From positions 868,001 to 932,000 of the forward strand of contig CAVURM010000001.1 in NCBI GenBank assembly GCA_963743875.1: a DNA stretch of 64,000 nt. The letters are read 5' to 3'. The position numbers and the translations under genes are program-made. This document shows, piece by piece, positions 26,788 to 35,367 of the stretch (positions are counted from its first letter, which is position 1; the number at the start of each line of letters is the position of its first letter). This DNA comes from RHKX01 sp963743875 (GTDB lineage: Bacteria; Actinomycetota; Thermoleophilia; Solirubrobacterales; 70-9). The notes under the pieces are model-generated. The model saw only the letters and a list, made by a program, of their open reading frames with translations, did not search any database and was not told the origin of the DNA.

Positions 26788-26824
26788 CGACGGGGCTCGA
26801 ACCCGCGACCGCCTGGACCACAAC
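26788..26824 (-). repeat. Inner scar of tRNA-His 3' half (att remnant B)
   Basis: These 37 bases match the 3' half of the intact tRNA-His (28,172-28,208) with one mismatch. They cover the anticodon loop, the anticodon 3' stem, the variable loop and the T-arm, in the same orientation. Homology stops inside the acceptor stem and inside the anticodon loop. This is the expected product of integration at a tRNA 3' end. Confidence 0.75.
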
Positions 26825-26921
26825 TCTCAAGGTCGGGGGAAGCACAGGTGCTGCCGTGCCTACGTCGTGCCACCGAGGGTCACCCAGGGGCACCGAGAGT
26901 TCGGCAGATCTATGCCCTCTT

Positions 26922-27119
26922 CTATGCCCCGTTCTGGATCTTCTGAAGCCCTGAATCTATCGAGCAGACCCAGATCCGAACGCCATGGCCCACGAACCCC
27001 CCATGTGGATGCCCCGGGCATAGTGAGCGCATTTCAGGGTGGTCTTGAGATCTTCGGGCCAACCATTCTTGAAGGGTCCGCATCGCTGACGCCCTTCGGA
27101 GACAGACCTCGGTTCCCAT
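26922..27119 (-). pseudogene. Tyrosine-recombinase (integrase) C-terminal remnant
   Basis: One frame reads SAMRTLQEWLARRSQ and the next reads EDLKTTLKCAHYARG. Together they match the C-terminus of phage-type integrases (MRTLQEWLGH..LKTTLxYAHYAP), which ends in the catalytic tyrosine. The two parts are split by a frameshift and nothing upstream resembles the rest of the enzyme. It is next to the inner tRNA-His scar, the normal place for an integrase gene. Bases 26,825-26,921 hold nothing else I can identify. Confidence 0.6.
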
Positions 27120-27171
27120 TCCTTCCGGTCCCGGCTTGACAACTGCTCCTTCGGCAGCGCAGCATTCCCCT

Positions 27172-28143
27172 ATGCAGCACTGGACTGACGAGTTGCGCGC
27201 TGATCCGCTTCCTCCGCTCCTGGCCGGCGGAGAGGCTCTCGCGTTTGCGGCGAGCGCGGATCTGCTCGATAAGGGCGGGGACGTGAAGCCACTCTGGGAG
27301 TTGAACCCCGTCGTGAGGACGCTTCAGCGGCAGCGACCGGACGGTTCGTGGGCCTACCCTTCCACGCGGTCGCGCACCCACACCGACTACGACTGTCTCG
27401 CCACCTACGAGGCCCTACTGCCGCTCGTCTACCAGTATCGCCTCGATTCGCGCCACCCACAGATCGTCGACGCGGCTGACTACCTGCTCGGATCGCAGAC
27501 GGACGAGGGGGACTTGCGCGGGATCTACGGCACCCAATACAGCCCGAGCTACACGGCGGCGATCGTCGCCGCACTGCTTGATGCTCGGTGCGTCGACTCG
27601 CGCATCGTCCGCTCCCTGGACTGGCTCTTGGCAATGCGCCAGGACGACGGCGGATGGGCGATTCCCTGGCGTACCCATCCCCGCTCAGAGGTGAGCAGTT
27701 TCGCTCAGGCCATCGCCCTGCCGGAGCCACTTGGACTCGACCGGTCGAAGCCGTCCTCCCACCTGATTACCGGGGTTGTGCTCCGGGCCCTCGCCGCCAG
27801 CGAAGACCACCGTCATCTCCCTCAGACGCGGCGGGCGGCGGAGTTCCTCGCGACTCGGTTCTTCAAGGCCGATACTTACCCCGACCGGCGCGCGGCCGTC
27901 TACTGGGAAAAGCTTCGCTTCCCGTTCGAATGGACGGATGTCGCCTCAGCACTCGACTCGATGCTGCGGATCGGCATAGACCGGCGCCAATCGGCCGTGG
28001 CCCGTGCTCTGGTCTGGCTCAGCGGCCGGCAGGGCGAGGACGGCCTCTGGCGCTCCGCCTACGGCAATGCCGCCGAGCCACAGATCCATCTATGGACGAG
28101 CTTCGCCGCCGCTCGCTGCTTCCGACTCGCCGCCGCTCGCTGA
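27172..28143 (+). CDS. Terpene-cyclase-like alpha/alpha-barrel repeat protein
   Basis: 323 residues with several QW-like repeats of the squalene-hopene cyclase/prenyltransferase barrel: LQRQRPDGSWAYP, LLAMRQDDGGWAIPW and LSGRQGEDGLWRSA. The DxDD protonation motif of true squalene cyclases is absent, and the protein is half their length, so a single alpha/alpha barrel with binding or unknown function is most likely. I start at the ATG giving MQHWTDEL; a start at 27,136 is possible. It ends 22 bases before tRNA-His, at the right end of the decayed element. Confidence 0.7.
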   Translation: MQHWTDELRADPLPPLLAGGEALAFAASADLLDKGGDVKPLWELNPVVRTLQRQRPDGSWAYPSTRSRTHTDYDCLATYEALLPLVYQYRLDSRHPQIVDAADYLLGSQTDEGDLRGIYGTQYSPSYTAAIVAALLDARCVDSRIVRSLDWLLAMRQDDGGWAIPWRTHPRSEVSSFAQAIALPEPLGLDRSKPSSHLITGVVLRALAASEDHRHLPQTRRAAEFLATRFFKADTYPDRRAAVYWEKLRFPFEWTDVASALDSMLRIGIDRRQSAVARALVWLSGRQGEDGLWRSAYGNAAEPQIHLWTSFAAARCFRLAAAR

Positions 28144-28165
28144 CCGGCGCCGGCCCGCCTCGGAG

Positions 28166-28239
28166 GGTGAGCGACGGGGCTCGAACCCGCGACCACCTGG
28201 ACCACAACCAGGAGCTCTACCAACTGAGCTACGCCCACC
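28166..28239 (-). tRNA. tRNA-His (anticodon GTG)
   Basis: A complete cloverleaf is readable on the minus strand. It has the extra 5' G opposite a discriminator C that is diagnostic of tRNA-His, a seven-pair acceptor stem with one G-T pair, TAGCTCAG at the D-arm, an anticodon loop TTGTGGT between CCTGG and CCAGG, and a T-arm with TTCGAGC. It is the intact copy beside which partial 3' copies occur at 25,415 and 26,788. Confidence 0.97.
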
Positions 28240-28258
28240 GTGACCGGGTAAATCTAGC

Positions 28259-29231
28259 TTAGGTGACGACCAGCACCACGACGGCGAAGTAGGTCACGAT
28301 CGAGAGCAGGTCCTGGACCACCGTCGCCAGCGGTCCCGAGCCGAAGGCGGGATCGATGCCGAGCCGCTGAAAGACGGTCGGCAGGAGCATCGCCACGCCG
28401 GTGGCGATCGTGCTGCTGGCGAGCAGGGCGATTCCAACCGCGAGCGCGACCTGAACGTCGCCCCAACCGATGGCAGCGAAGGCAAAGAACGCCGCCCCGA
28501 TGACCAGCCCGATGATCGCTCCCGTGATCAGCTCGCGGAACACGATCGTCCTGGTGGTGACACCGACGGCGAGTGCCCTGATCAGCACCGTCTCGGTCTG
28601 GGTGCCGACAGCGTCGGCCATGTAGACGATCGCCGGGACGAACAGGGCGATCAGAACGTTGGCCTCGAGCCTGTCGTCGAACGCCCCCATGATCACGGCC
28701 GAGCCCATCGCGCCGAGCAGCCCCAGCAGAAGCCACGGGAGCCGGTGCCAGAGGCGGTGGCCGATCGCCTCCTGCGCAGCGTTCCTGCGCCCGGCTCGCG
28801 CCGGAGAGATAGCCGCCGATCCGAGCAAGGTCTTCGTCGTGTTCGGTGAGTAGCACCGACAGCATCTGATCGGACGTGATCAACCCGCGGAACTCGCCCG
28901 CGTCGCCGGTCACGACGAGGCATCCCGCTCCGGAATCGACCATCGCATGAGCGGCGATCTCCTCATCGGTCTCGAAGGTGACCGTCGGGGGATCCGGGCG
29001 CATGATCTCGCCGAGCGTCCGCTCGGCCTCGCCGGCGAGCAGGGACTCCAGGGAAACCAGCCCGACTGCGGCTCCGCCTTCGATGACGACGATCTCGCGG
29101 GCCGACTCGAATGCCCGCCCGCTCAGATCTCCCCTGACGTCGCCGACCCGCCTGTCGGGACTCTCCGTGGGTACGTCGAGGGTCGCGTGATCGATTGCCG
29201 CCCTCACTGAGGTGCCGGGAGAATCGGTCAC
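28259..29231 (-). CDS. mgtE: MgtE-type magnesium transporter, short form (one frameshift)
   Basis: The N-terminal part has two CBS domains (FESAREIVVIEGGAAVGLVS and MVDSGAGCLVVTGDAGEFRGLIT). The C-terminal part has the five-helix MgtE channel domain: LLLGLLGAMGSAVIMGAFDD, VGTQTETVLIRALAVG and the conserved PTVFQRLGIDPAFGSGPLAT. The parts are in different frames; one extra C near 28,808 explains it. The superhelical MgtE_N domain is missing, so gating may differ from typical MgtE. About 323 residues when corrected. Confidence 0.83.
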
Positions 29232-29311
29232 CGGTCGTCCTGGTTGTTCACGGTCGCCGATTCAAGCACGCGCAGTGAGAGTCGGCATCCCGTATCGGCA
29301 TCCCGAGCCAA

Positions 29312-29385
29312 TACCCCCGGCAGGATTCGAACCTGCGACATCCGGCTTAGAAGGCCGGCGCTCTATCCAGCTGAGCTACGGGGGC
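29312..29385 (-). tRNA. tRNA-Arg (anticodon TCT)
   Basis: The cloverleaf on the minus strand has an acceptor stem GCCCCCG with CGGGGGT, TAGCTCAG at the D-arm, an anticodon loop CTTCTAA between CCGGC and GCCGG, and a T-arm GCAGG-TTCGAAT-CCTGC. CCA is not encoded. Confidence 0.96.
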
Positions 29386-29431
29386 TCGGGGGCCGAGTGT
29401 AGGAGGGCAGGCGGAGCCTCGAGCGAAGAGA

Positions 29432-29466
29432 TTGCAGTTTCGTCCTGTGGACGGACGAAACTGCAA
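29432..29466. promoter_or_regulatory. Perfect 14-base inverted repeat hairpin
   Basis: TTGCAGTTTCGTCC and GGACGAAACTGCAA flank a seven-base loop between tRNA-Arg and the M28-like gene. Outer bases (CCTCGA..GAAG with CTTCGAGG) extend the pairing. No T run follows. It lies 33 bases before the M28-like ATG and upstream of the tRNA. Confidence 0.55.
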
Positions 29467-29499
29467 CTTCGAGGATGCGGCTGCGCCGTCATCTCCGCA

Positions 29500-30739
29500 A
29501 TGCTCCACGGCGTGAGCAACCGGGAGATCAGCGCGCGGATCGAGGAGATCTGCGGCTTCGAGGGGCGGCTTGCGGGCACCGACGCCGAGCGGCGCCTGGC
29601 GAATCGGCTCGCGGCAGAGCTCGGATTCGGGATCGCGCTCAGTCGAGGTCGAACCGATCTGGGTGCAGCCGCAGTGGGCGATCGTCCACCTGCTTCATTG
29701 CCTGCTGGCGATCGTCGGCAGCGTGCTCGCGCCGTCGGAGCCGGTGATCGGCTTCGCGATCGTCCTCGTGGCCGCGACGTCGGCCTACCTGGACCTCTCG
29801 GGCCGCTGGTATCTGATCCGGCGGCTGCTGTTCCGGCGGGCGTCGCAGAACGTCCACGTGAGCGGACGCAGCGGTGGAGCGGCGCCCGCAGACGCTCCGC
29901 GGGTGATCCTCTGCGCGAACCTCGACGCGCCCCGCACCGGCGCCGCCTACAACCCGACTGCCGATGCGGCTGCTCGACCGCGCCTCGAGGCGATTCCCGG
30001 TCGTCTCATCGCCGACGCGGATCTGGTTCTGGTCGATCGCCCTGCTCGCTGCTGCCGATCGGCGCGCGGATGGCCGGGGTCGAGGCGGACTGGCTCGACG
30101 TCGTCCAGCTCGTCCCGACCTTCGTCCTGATCGTCGCCTGCTTCGCGCTCGGCGAGATCGCCCTCTCCCCCGCCTCGCCGGGCGCGAACGCCAACGCCTC
30201 CGGCGTCGCCGCCGTCCTCGAGGCGCTGCGGTTGCTCGACGACGAGCCGCTCGAGAACGTCCGGGTCGAGGTCGCGCTCTGCGGCGGCGGCGAGACCACG
30301 ATGCAGGGGATGCGCTCGTTCGTCCGCAGCCATCGAAGGGAGCTCGACCGCAGGAGCGACCCGCTTCGTCTCCTTCGAGTCGGTCGGTCGCGGCGAGCCG
30401 CGCTTCGCATCTCGGAGGGCCTCGCCGTCAGCCTGCCGCTCGACGCCGAGCTCGCCGAGCTCTGCGCGGCCGTCGCGATCGCCCACGACACGCGGTGACG
30501 ACGACGCTACGACGCCGAGCCGATCCGCGACGGGCGGACGAGCGCCGCGTTCGTCGCCCGCGCCTACGGCTACCCGTCGATCGCGATCACCTGCCGCGAG
30601 GGGCGCGAGGCCCTACCGGTCGGACACCACACCCCCGACGACACCGCCCGACGCGATCGATCCCGCGGCGATCGAGCGGGCCGCCGCGTTCGCGGTCGAG
30701 GCGATCCGCCTGCTCGACCGCGACCTGCGGCCGGTCTAG
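29500..30739 (+). CDS. M28-like membrane protein, badly frameshifted
   Basis: Pieces of one protein appear in alternating frames: SARIEEICGFEGRLAGTDAE at the start, then WAIVHLLHCLLAIVGSVLAP (membrane helix), VILCANLDAPRTGAAYNPTA, then SPGANANASGVAAVLEALR, then FVARAYGYPSIAITCREG and a GHHTPDDTP end. The order is that of family M28 aminopeptidases. However, the usual zinc ligands look lost: CANLDAPRTG replaces the AHxD motif, and SPGANANASG has Ala in place of the bridging Asp. It may therefore be a non-catalytic homologue. At least four frameshifts are needed. Confidence 0.55.
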
Positions 30740-32021
30740 GCAGCCGGCTGCAGCCGAACCGGCAGCGACTTCAGCTGGTTGACGAACTGGGTCGCCGCGT
30801 GGCGGGGCTCGCCCGCCAGCTCGATCTCCGGGTACCGCCGCAGCGTCTCCTCGATCAGGACCTTCAGCTCGAGCCGGGCCAGGGCGGTGCCGAGGCAGAA
30901 GTGCCGACCGCCGGCGCCGAATGCCTGGTGCTCGGGATTGCGGGTGACGTCGAAGCGGTCGGGATCCTCGTAGCGCGTCTCGTCGCGGTTGGACGAGACG
31001 TACCAGAGGACGACCTTCTCGCCCTCGCGGATCGTCTGCCCGTTCAGCTCGGTGTCCTCCGTCGCGGTGCGGCGGAAGTGGGCGAACGCCGGGAACATCC
31101 GCAGCGCCTCCTCGACCGCCGGAGCCGACGAGCGACGGATCGTCGAGCAGCTGCTGCTTCTGCGACGGGTCCTCCATCAGCGCCCGCATCGCGCTGCAGT
31201 AGGTCGCCTTGGTGCTGTCGTTGCCGGCGGCGACGAGCAGGAAGAAGCCCATCACGATCTCGTGCTCCTCGAGCCGCTCGCCGTCGACCTCGGCGTGGAC
31301 GAGGACGCTCGTCAGGTCGTCGGTCGGGTTCTCGCGGCGCTCGGCGATCAGCTTCGTGCAGCGCTCGAAGATCTCGGGGACGTCGCGCTCCATCACGGCG
31401 GGGACGCCCTCGGGGTTGATGTCGGGGTCGTTGGCGGCGAGGATCGAGTTCATCAGCCGCGCCCAGATCGGCGTCGTCCTCGGGCGGGATGCCCATGAAG
31501 CTGTGGATCACCCGGGAGACGAACGGCTGGGCGACCTCGTTGACCAGGTCGACCGTCTCCCGGCCCTCGATGCCGTCGAGGACCTCGGCGGCGATCTCGC
31601 GGATCGCGGCCTCGTGCTCGGCGATCCGCTTCGGCGTGAAGCCGCGCTGAAAGAGCGCCTTGAGCCGATCGTGCTTGGGCGGGTCCATGCCGATGAACAT
31701 CGCCTGCGTCAGCTCGAGCGGCAGGATCGCGTTCGTCAGCGCGGTGATCCCGTGGGCGGAGGAGTACGTCCGCCAGTCACGGCTGACGGTGTGGACGTCG
31801 TCGGCGGTCGTCACCGACCAGAAGCCGTCCTCCTCGGGGTACTCGGTGATCTTCGGGCTCCAGTGCACGGGGCACTCGGAACGCATCCGGGAGAAGAGCT
31901 CGTTCGGGAGGCCCGTCCTCCCAGTACTCGAGATCGGAGATCAGGACTTGGTCCACGGCACCTCGGCAGGGTCGGGCGCAGCGTCCGGCTCGGCGTTCGC
32001 CGTCTGGGGATCGGTCGCCAT
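30736..32021 (-). CDS. Cytochrome P450 (at least four frameshifts)
   Basis: Haem-thiolate monooxygenase. All P450 landmarks are present but in different frames: the I-helix AAGNDSTK, the ExxR helix EEALRMFP, the VSSNRDETRYEDPDRFDVTR meander and the haem loop FGAGGRHFCLG with its cysteine ligand. Corrected, it starts at the ATG giving MATDPQTANAEPD and has about 427 residues. Junctions are near 31,935, 31,900, 31,460 and 31,140. The substrate is unknown. It is divergent from an FMN reductase gene, which could serve redox, and a palindrome lies between them. It overlaps the M28-like stop by 4 bases. Confidence 0.85.
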
Positions 32022-32116
32022 CTCGGTGCTTCTCCTCCTCGACCGGCGATCTTGGCCAGCCAGCCAGTTTCGTCGCTCCTGCAATCTACCCACTCGTAAC
32101 GGATGATCGACCCAAC

Positions 32117-32130
32117 GTGACGTACCTCAC
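32117..32130. promoter_or_regulatory. CRP/FNR-like palindrome between divergent genes
   Basis: GTGA-CGTACC-TCAC, in the wider context CGTGA-N6-TCACA, closely matches the CRP-family operator pattern TGTGA-N6-TCACA. It lies 30 bases before the FMN reductase ATG and about 95 bases before the P450 start, so it could control both. Confidence 0.45.
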
Positions 32131-32159
32131 AACGCCGTACATCGAGAAAGGTGAGACCG

Positions 32160-32876
32160 ATGCCCGACCACGACTTCTCCGACCTGCGAGCCCTGTTTCC
32201 TGAACTGCTCGCTGAAGACCTCCGCCGCCGAGCCCTCCAACACCCAGGCGCTGATGGACAACTCGATCGCGATCATGCGCGCCAACGGCGTCACCGTCGA
32301 CACGATCCGCCTCACCGATCACGTGATCCCGCCCGGCGTCCAGGACGACATGACCGAGCACGGCTTCGACCGCGACGACTGGCCGGCGATCCAGCGATCA
32401 GGTCTTCGACGCCGACATCCTCGTCCTCGGGACCCCGATCTGGCTCGGGCGAGAAGTCGAGCGTCTGCACGCAGGCCATCGAGCGGCTCTACGGGTACTC
32501 GGGCGAGCTGAACGAGCAGGGTCAATGGATCTACTACGGCCGCGTCGGTGGCGTCCTGGTGACCGGGAACGAGGATGGGATCAAGCACGTCGCGATGAAC
32601 GTCCTCTACTCGCTGCAGCACCTCGGCTACGTGATCCCGCCGCAGGCCGACGCCGGCTGGATCGGCGAGGCCGGGCCCGGTCCCAGTTACGCCGACGAGG
32701 GAAGCGGCGGCCTCGAGAACGAGTTCACGCAGCGGAACACGACGTTCATGACCTGGAACCTGATGCACGTCGCGGCGATGCTGAAGCGGGCCGGCGGGAT
32801 TCCCGCCTACGGCAACCAGCGCCGCGAGTGGGACGCGGGCGCACGCTTCGACCACCCGAACCCGGAATACCGCTGA
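32160..32876 (+). CDS. NADPH-dependent FMN reductase-like flavoprotein (three frameshifts)
   Basis: Corrected sequence starts MPDHDFSDLRALFLNCSLK, the phosphate-loop strand of flavodoxin-fold reductases. It continues with ADILVLGTPIWLGEKSS, then GRVGGVLVTGNEDGIKHVAMN and HLGYVIPPQADAGWIGEAG. Each is in a new frame, and one extra C at about 32,197, 32,398 and 32,450 restores the whole. The final 140 codons are uninterrupted. About 237 residues. The ATG follows GAAAGGTGAGACC. It probably reduces FMN or quinones; the divergent P450 suggests an oxidative role. Confidence 0.8.
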   Translation: MPDHDFSDLRALFPELLAEDLRRRALQHPGADGQLDRDHARQRRHRRHDPPHRSRDPARRPGRHDRARLRPRRLAGDPAIRSSTPTSSSSGPRSGSGEKSSVCTQAIERLYGYSGELNEQGQWIYYGRVGGVLVTGNEDGIKHVAMNVLYSLQHLGYVIPPQADAGWIGEAGPGPSYADEGSGGLENEFTQRNTTFMTWNLMHVAAMLKRAGGIPAYGNQRREWDAGARFDHPNPEYR

Positions 32877-32885
32877 GGCTCGGCC

Positions 32886-34424
32886 TCAGGCCGGGGTGAT
32901 CGGGTTGTGCCGCTCGGTGAAGTGGCGGTCCTTGCCGGCCGCATCGGCGTAGCGGCGGATCAGCTCGGCCCGGAGATCGTCGGGCTCGATCACGGAATCG
33001 ATGACGAGCTCGGAGGCGAGGTGGAGGATGTCGATGTCGGTCGAGTACTCGGCCCGCTTGCGCTCGACGAACTCCGCCCGCTCGGCCTCGTCGGCGATCG
33101 CCTGGATCTGGTTGAAGTAGACGGCGTTGATCGCCGCCTCCGGTCCCATGACGGCGATCTGCGCGCCAGGGAAGGCGATGCAGGCGTCCGGCTCGAAGGC
33201 CGGGCCGGCCATGGCGTATAGCCCCGCTCCGTAGGCCTTGCGGACGACGACGGAGATCTTCGGCACCGTGGCCGAGCTGACGGCGCTGACCATCTTCGCG
33301 CCGTGGCGGATGATGCCCTGCCGCTCGACCGCCTTGCCGATCATGAATCCGGGGACGTCGGCGAGGAAGAGCAGCGGGACGTTGAAGGCGTTGCAGGTGT
33401 TGATGAACCGGGCGGCCTTGTCGGAGGAGTCGACGAAGAGCACGCCGCCCTTCTGTTTCGGCTGGTTGGCGACGATGCCGACCGCCCGGCCGTCGAGGCG
33501 TGCGTAGCCGACGACGAGCTCCTTCGCCCAGCGGGCATGGACCTCGAGGAACGTGCCGGCGTCGCAGACGCCCTCGATCAGAGTGCGGATGTCGAAGGCG
33601 GTCTTCTCGTCGGAGGGGACCACCTCCGAGGGCAGTGACCCGGCGTCGGGCTCGCCGGGGGCGACGGCGGGCGGCTCCTCGCGAAAGCTCGTCGGCATGA
33701 AGGCGAGGTAGTCCTTGGCGATCCCGATCGCTTCGTCGTCGGTCTTGGCGAGGAAGTGGCCGCAGCCGGAGACGCCCGTGTGCATGCGGGCGCCGCCCAT
33801 CTCCTCGAGCGTGACCTCCTCCCCGATCACCATCTGCGCCATCCGCGGGGAGCCGAGGTACATGGAGGCGTTGCCGTCCCGCATGATCACGACGTCGCAG
33901 AAAGCGGGGATGTAGGCACCGCCTGCCGCGGACGGCCCGAAGAGGACGCAGACCTGCGGCACCCGGCCCGACATCCGGACCTCGTTGTGGAAGATCCGCC
34001 CGGCGCCGCGACGGCCGGGGAACATCTGGACCTGATCGGTGATCCGAGCTCCGGCGGAGTCGACCAGGTAGATCATCGGCAGCTCCAGGCTGAGCGCCCG
34101 CTCCTGGATGCGGATGATCTTCTCGACGGTCTTGGCGCCCCAGGAACCGGCCTTGACGGTCGGATCGTTGGCCATCAGCGCGACCCGCCGACCGCCGATC
34201 GTGCCGAGACCGGTGACGACGCCGTCGGCGCCGAGACCCTCGACGTCCCAATTGGCCAGCAGCGCTTCCTCGGAGAAGCTGCCGGCGTCCAGCAGCAGAT
34301 CGACCCGCTCGCGAACCGGCAGCTTGCCCTGTTCGGCCGTCTTCTCGTGATGGCGTTCGGGCCCACCGGAGAGTCCGGCCTCCCGGGCGCGTCCGAGCGC
34401 TGTCTGGTCTGTCGTCTCGCTCAC
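32886..34424 (-). CDS. Acyl-CoA carboxylase carboxyltransferase (beta) subunit
   Basis: 512 residues of the biotin-dependent acetyl/propionyl/methylcrotonyl-CoA carboxyltransferase family. The two crotonase-like halves are complete. Features include KLPVRERVDLLLDAGSFSE, the acyl-CoA oxyanion region GPSAAGGAYIPAFCDVVIM, and the second-half ADVPGFMIGKAVERQGII and VRKAYGAGLYAMAGPAF. The biotin carboxylase alpha subunit is not nearby. The acyl specificity is unresolved. It sits near other acyl-CoA genes (35-38 kb), consistent with propionyl-CoA or leucine metabolism. Frame intact. Confidence 0.93.
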   Translation of the reverse strand: MSETTDQTALGRAREAGLSGGPERHHEKTAEQGKLPVRERVDLLLDAGSFSEEALLANWDVEGLGADGVVTGLGTIGGRRVALMANDPTVKAGSWGAKTVEKIIRIQERALSLELPMIYLVDSAGARITDQVQMFPGRRGAGRIFHNEVRMSGRVPQVCVLFGPSAAGGAYIPAFCDVVIMRDGNASMYLGSPRMAQMVIGEEVTLEEMGGARMHTGVSGCGHFLAKTDDEAIGIAKDYLAFMPTSFREEPPAVAPGEPDAGSLPSEVVPSDEKTAFDIRTLIEGVCDAGTFLEVHARWAKELVVGYARLDGRAVGIVANQPKQKGGVLFVDSSDKAARFINTCNAFNVPLLFLADVPGFMIGKAVERQGIIRHGAKMVSAVSSATVPKISVVVRKAYGAGLYAMAGPAFEPDACIAFPGAQIAVMGPEAAINAVYFNQIQAIADEAERAEFVERKRAEYSTDIDILHLASELVIDSVIEPDDLRAELIRRYADAAGKDRHFTERHNPITPA

Positions 34425-34459
34425 GGCTGGGTAGGTAACTACAGAAGCGGGCCGGAGGC

Positions 34460-35314
34460 CTAGAGAAGCTCGGTGAGCTTCTGATCATCGGAGGGAGGAT
34501 CCACCGAATCGACCGAACGTCGGCGCCGATCACGCTCGGCCTCCTCGTCTACGAGCTCCTGCTCGTCGGCCTCCGCCTCGAGCTCCTCGGTGCCGACGAC
34601 CCGCGACACCTCGGTCGGCGCCTCGTCGGGATCGTCGCTCTGGGCGACGACCTTGGTCTCCGGCTCCTTTTCCGGATCGGGCACAGGCTCCGGGTCGAGC
34701 AGATCAGGATCCTCTACGGCCGCCTCGACGCGCTCGGAGAGGCCGAGATCCTTCTCCCCCGGCCCGTCGATCGCGAGCTTCATCTCGGCGTTGAGCTGCT
34801 CGAGGTTGGCGACGACGTCGCGGCGCTTGCGGACGAGGTCGGCGATCTCCCGCTCGATGCCCCGCGTCCTCGCGGCCGCCTCCTCCTCGGCCTTGCGCAG
34901 CCGCTCCCCGGCCTCGGCCCTGACGGCCTCGGCCTCGCCGGCAGCAGCCTCCGTGGTCGCCTTGGCCTGCTCGTCGGCGGCCGTTCGGGTCTGCGCCGCG
35001 TAGTCGTCGGCGGCCCGCCGGATCTCGCCGGCCTCGCGCTCGGCGTCCTCGCGGAGACTTGCCGCCGCCCCCTCTGCCTCGCCGGTCAGCTTGTCGGCAC
35101 TCTCCTGGGCGGCGGCGAGGACCGTGCCGGTCCGCTCGCCGACCCGGCCCATCTCGCGCTGGATCACCGACCGCCGCGCCTCGTCATCACCACCCGACTC
35201 GAGCCATTCGGCCAGCTCGGCCAGGTAGGCGTCAACCGCGCGCCTGTCGTATCCACCTCTGCGTTCAGTCGGAAACTGAACGCTCTTCAACTCTTCGATT
35301 CGGTCAGTTGCCAT
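34460..35314 (-). CDS. DivIVA-domain coiled-coil protein
   Basis: 284 residues. The N-terminus has the DivIVA-like motif FPTERRGGYDRRAVDAYLAEL (here FP at about 14). A coiled coil of about 120 residues rich in Ala, Glu and Arg follows (ADKLTGEAEGAAASLREDAE to RKRRDVVANLEQL). The tail is acidic and disordered. DivIVA proteins mark poles and septa and organise wall growth in actinobacteria. It is not next to cell-division genes, so this may be an accessory paralogue. Start supported by the conserved N-terminus. Confidence 0.75.
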   Translation of the reverse strand: MATDRIEELKSVQFPTERRGGYDRRAVDAYLAELAEWLESGGDDEARRSVIQREMGRVGERTGTVLAAAQESADKLTGEAEGAAASLREDAEREAGEIRRAADDYAAQTRTAADEQAKATTEAAAGEAEAVRAEAGERLRKAEEEAAARTRGIEREIADLVRKRRDVVANLEQLNAEMKLAIDGPGEKDLGLSERVEAAVEDPDLLDPEPVPDPEKEPETKVVAQSDDPDEAPTEVSRVVGTEELEAEADEQELVDEEAERDRRRRSVDSVDPPSDDQKLTELL

Positions 35315-35367
35315 TCGGGCAGGATAGATGCCCGCATCAATCGATCCCGCTCAGGACCCCGGTCCGA

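Larger units (their letters stand above)
25415..28239. mobile_element. Decayed integrative element at tRNA-His
   Basis: The segment is bounded by the intact tRNA-His on the right and by two direct partial copies of its 3' half on the left (25,415 and 26,788). An integrase C-terminal remnant lies at 26,922-27,119 next to the inner copy. Cargo includes a secreted protein, a GFA-family protein and a cyclase-like repeat protein. The two scars suggest nested or successive insertions. No working integrase or other mobility gene remains. Confidence 0.55.

Noticed and set aside
28800..32876. Programmed frameshifting in mgtE, P450 and FMN reductase genes
   Set aside because: No slippery heptamers or shared signals occur at the junctions, and the breaks occur at random places in unrelated genes, so sequencing error is simpler.
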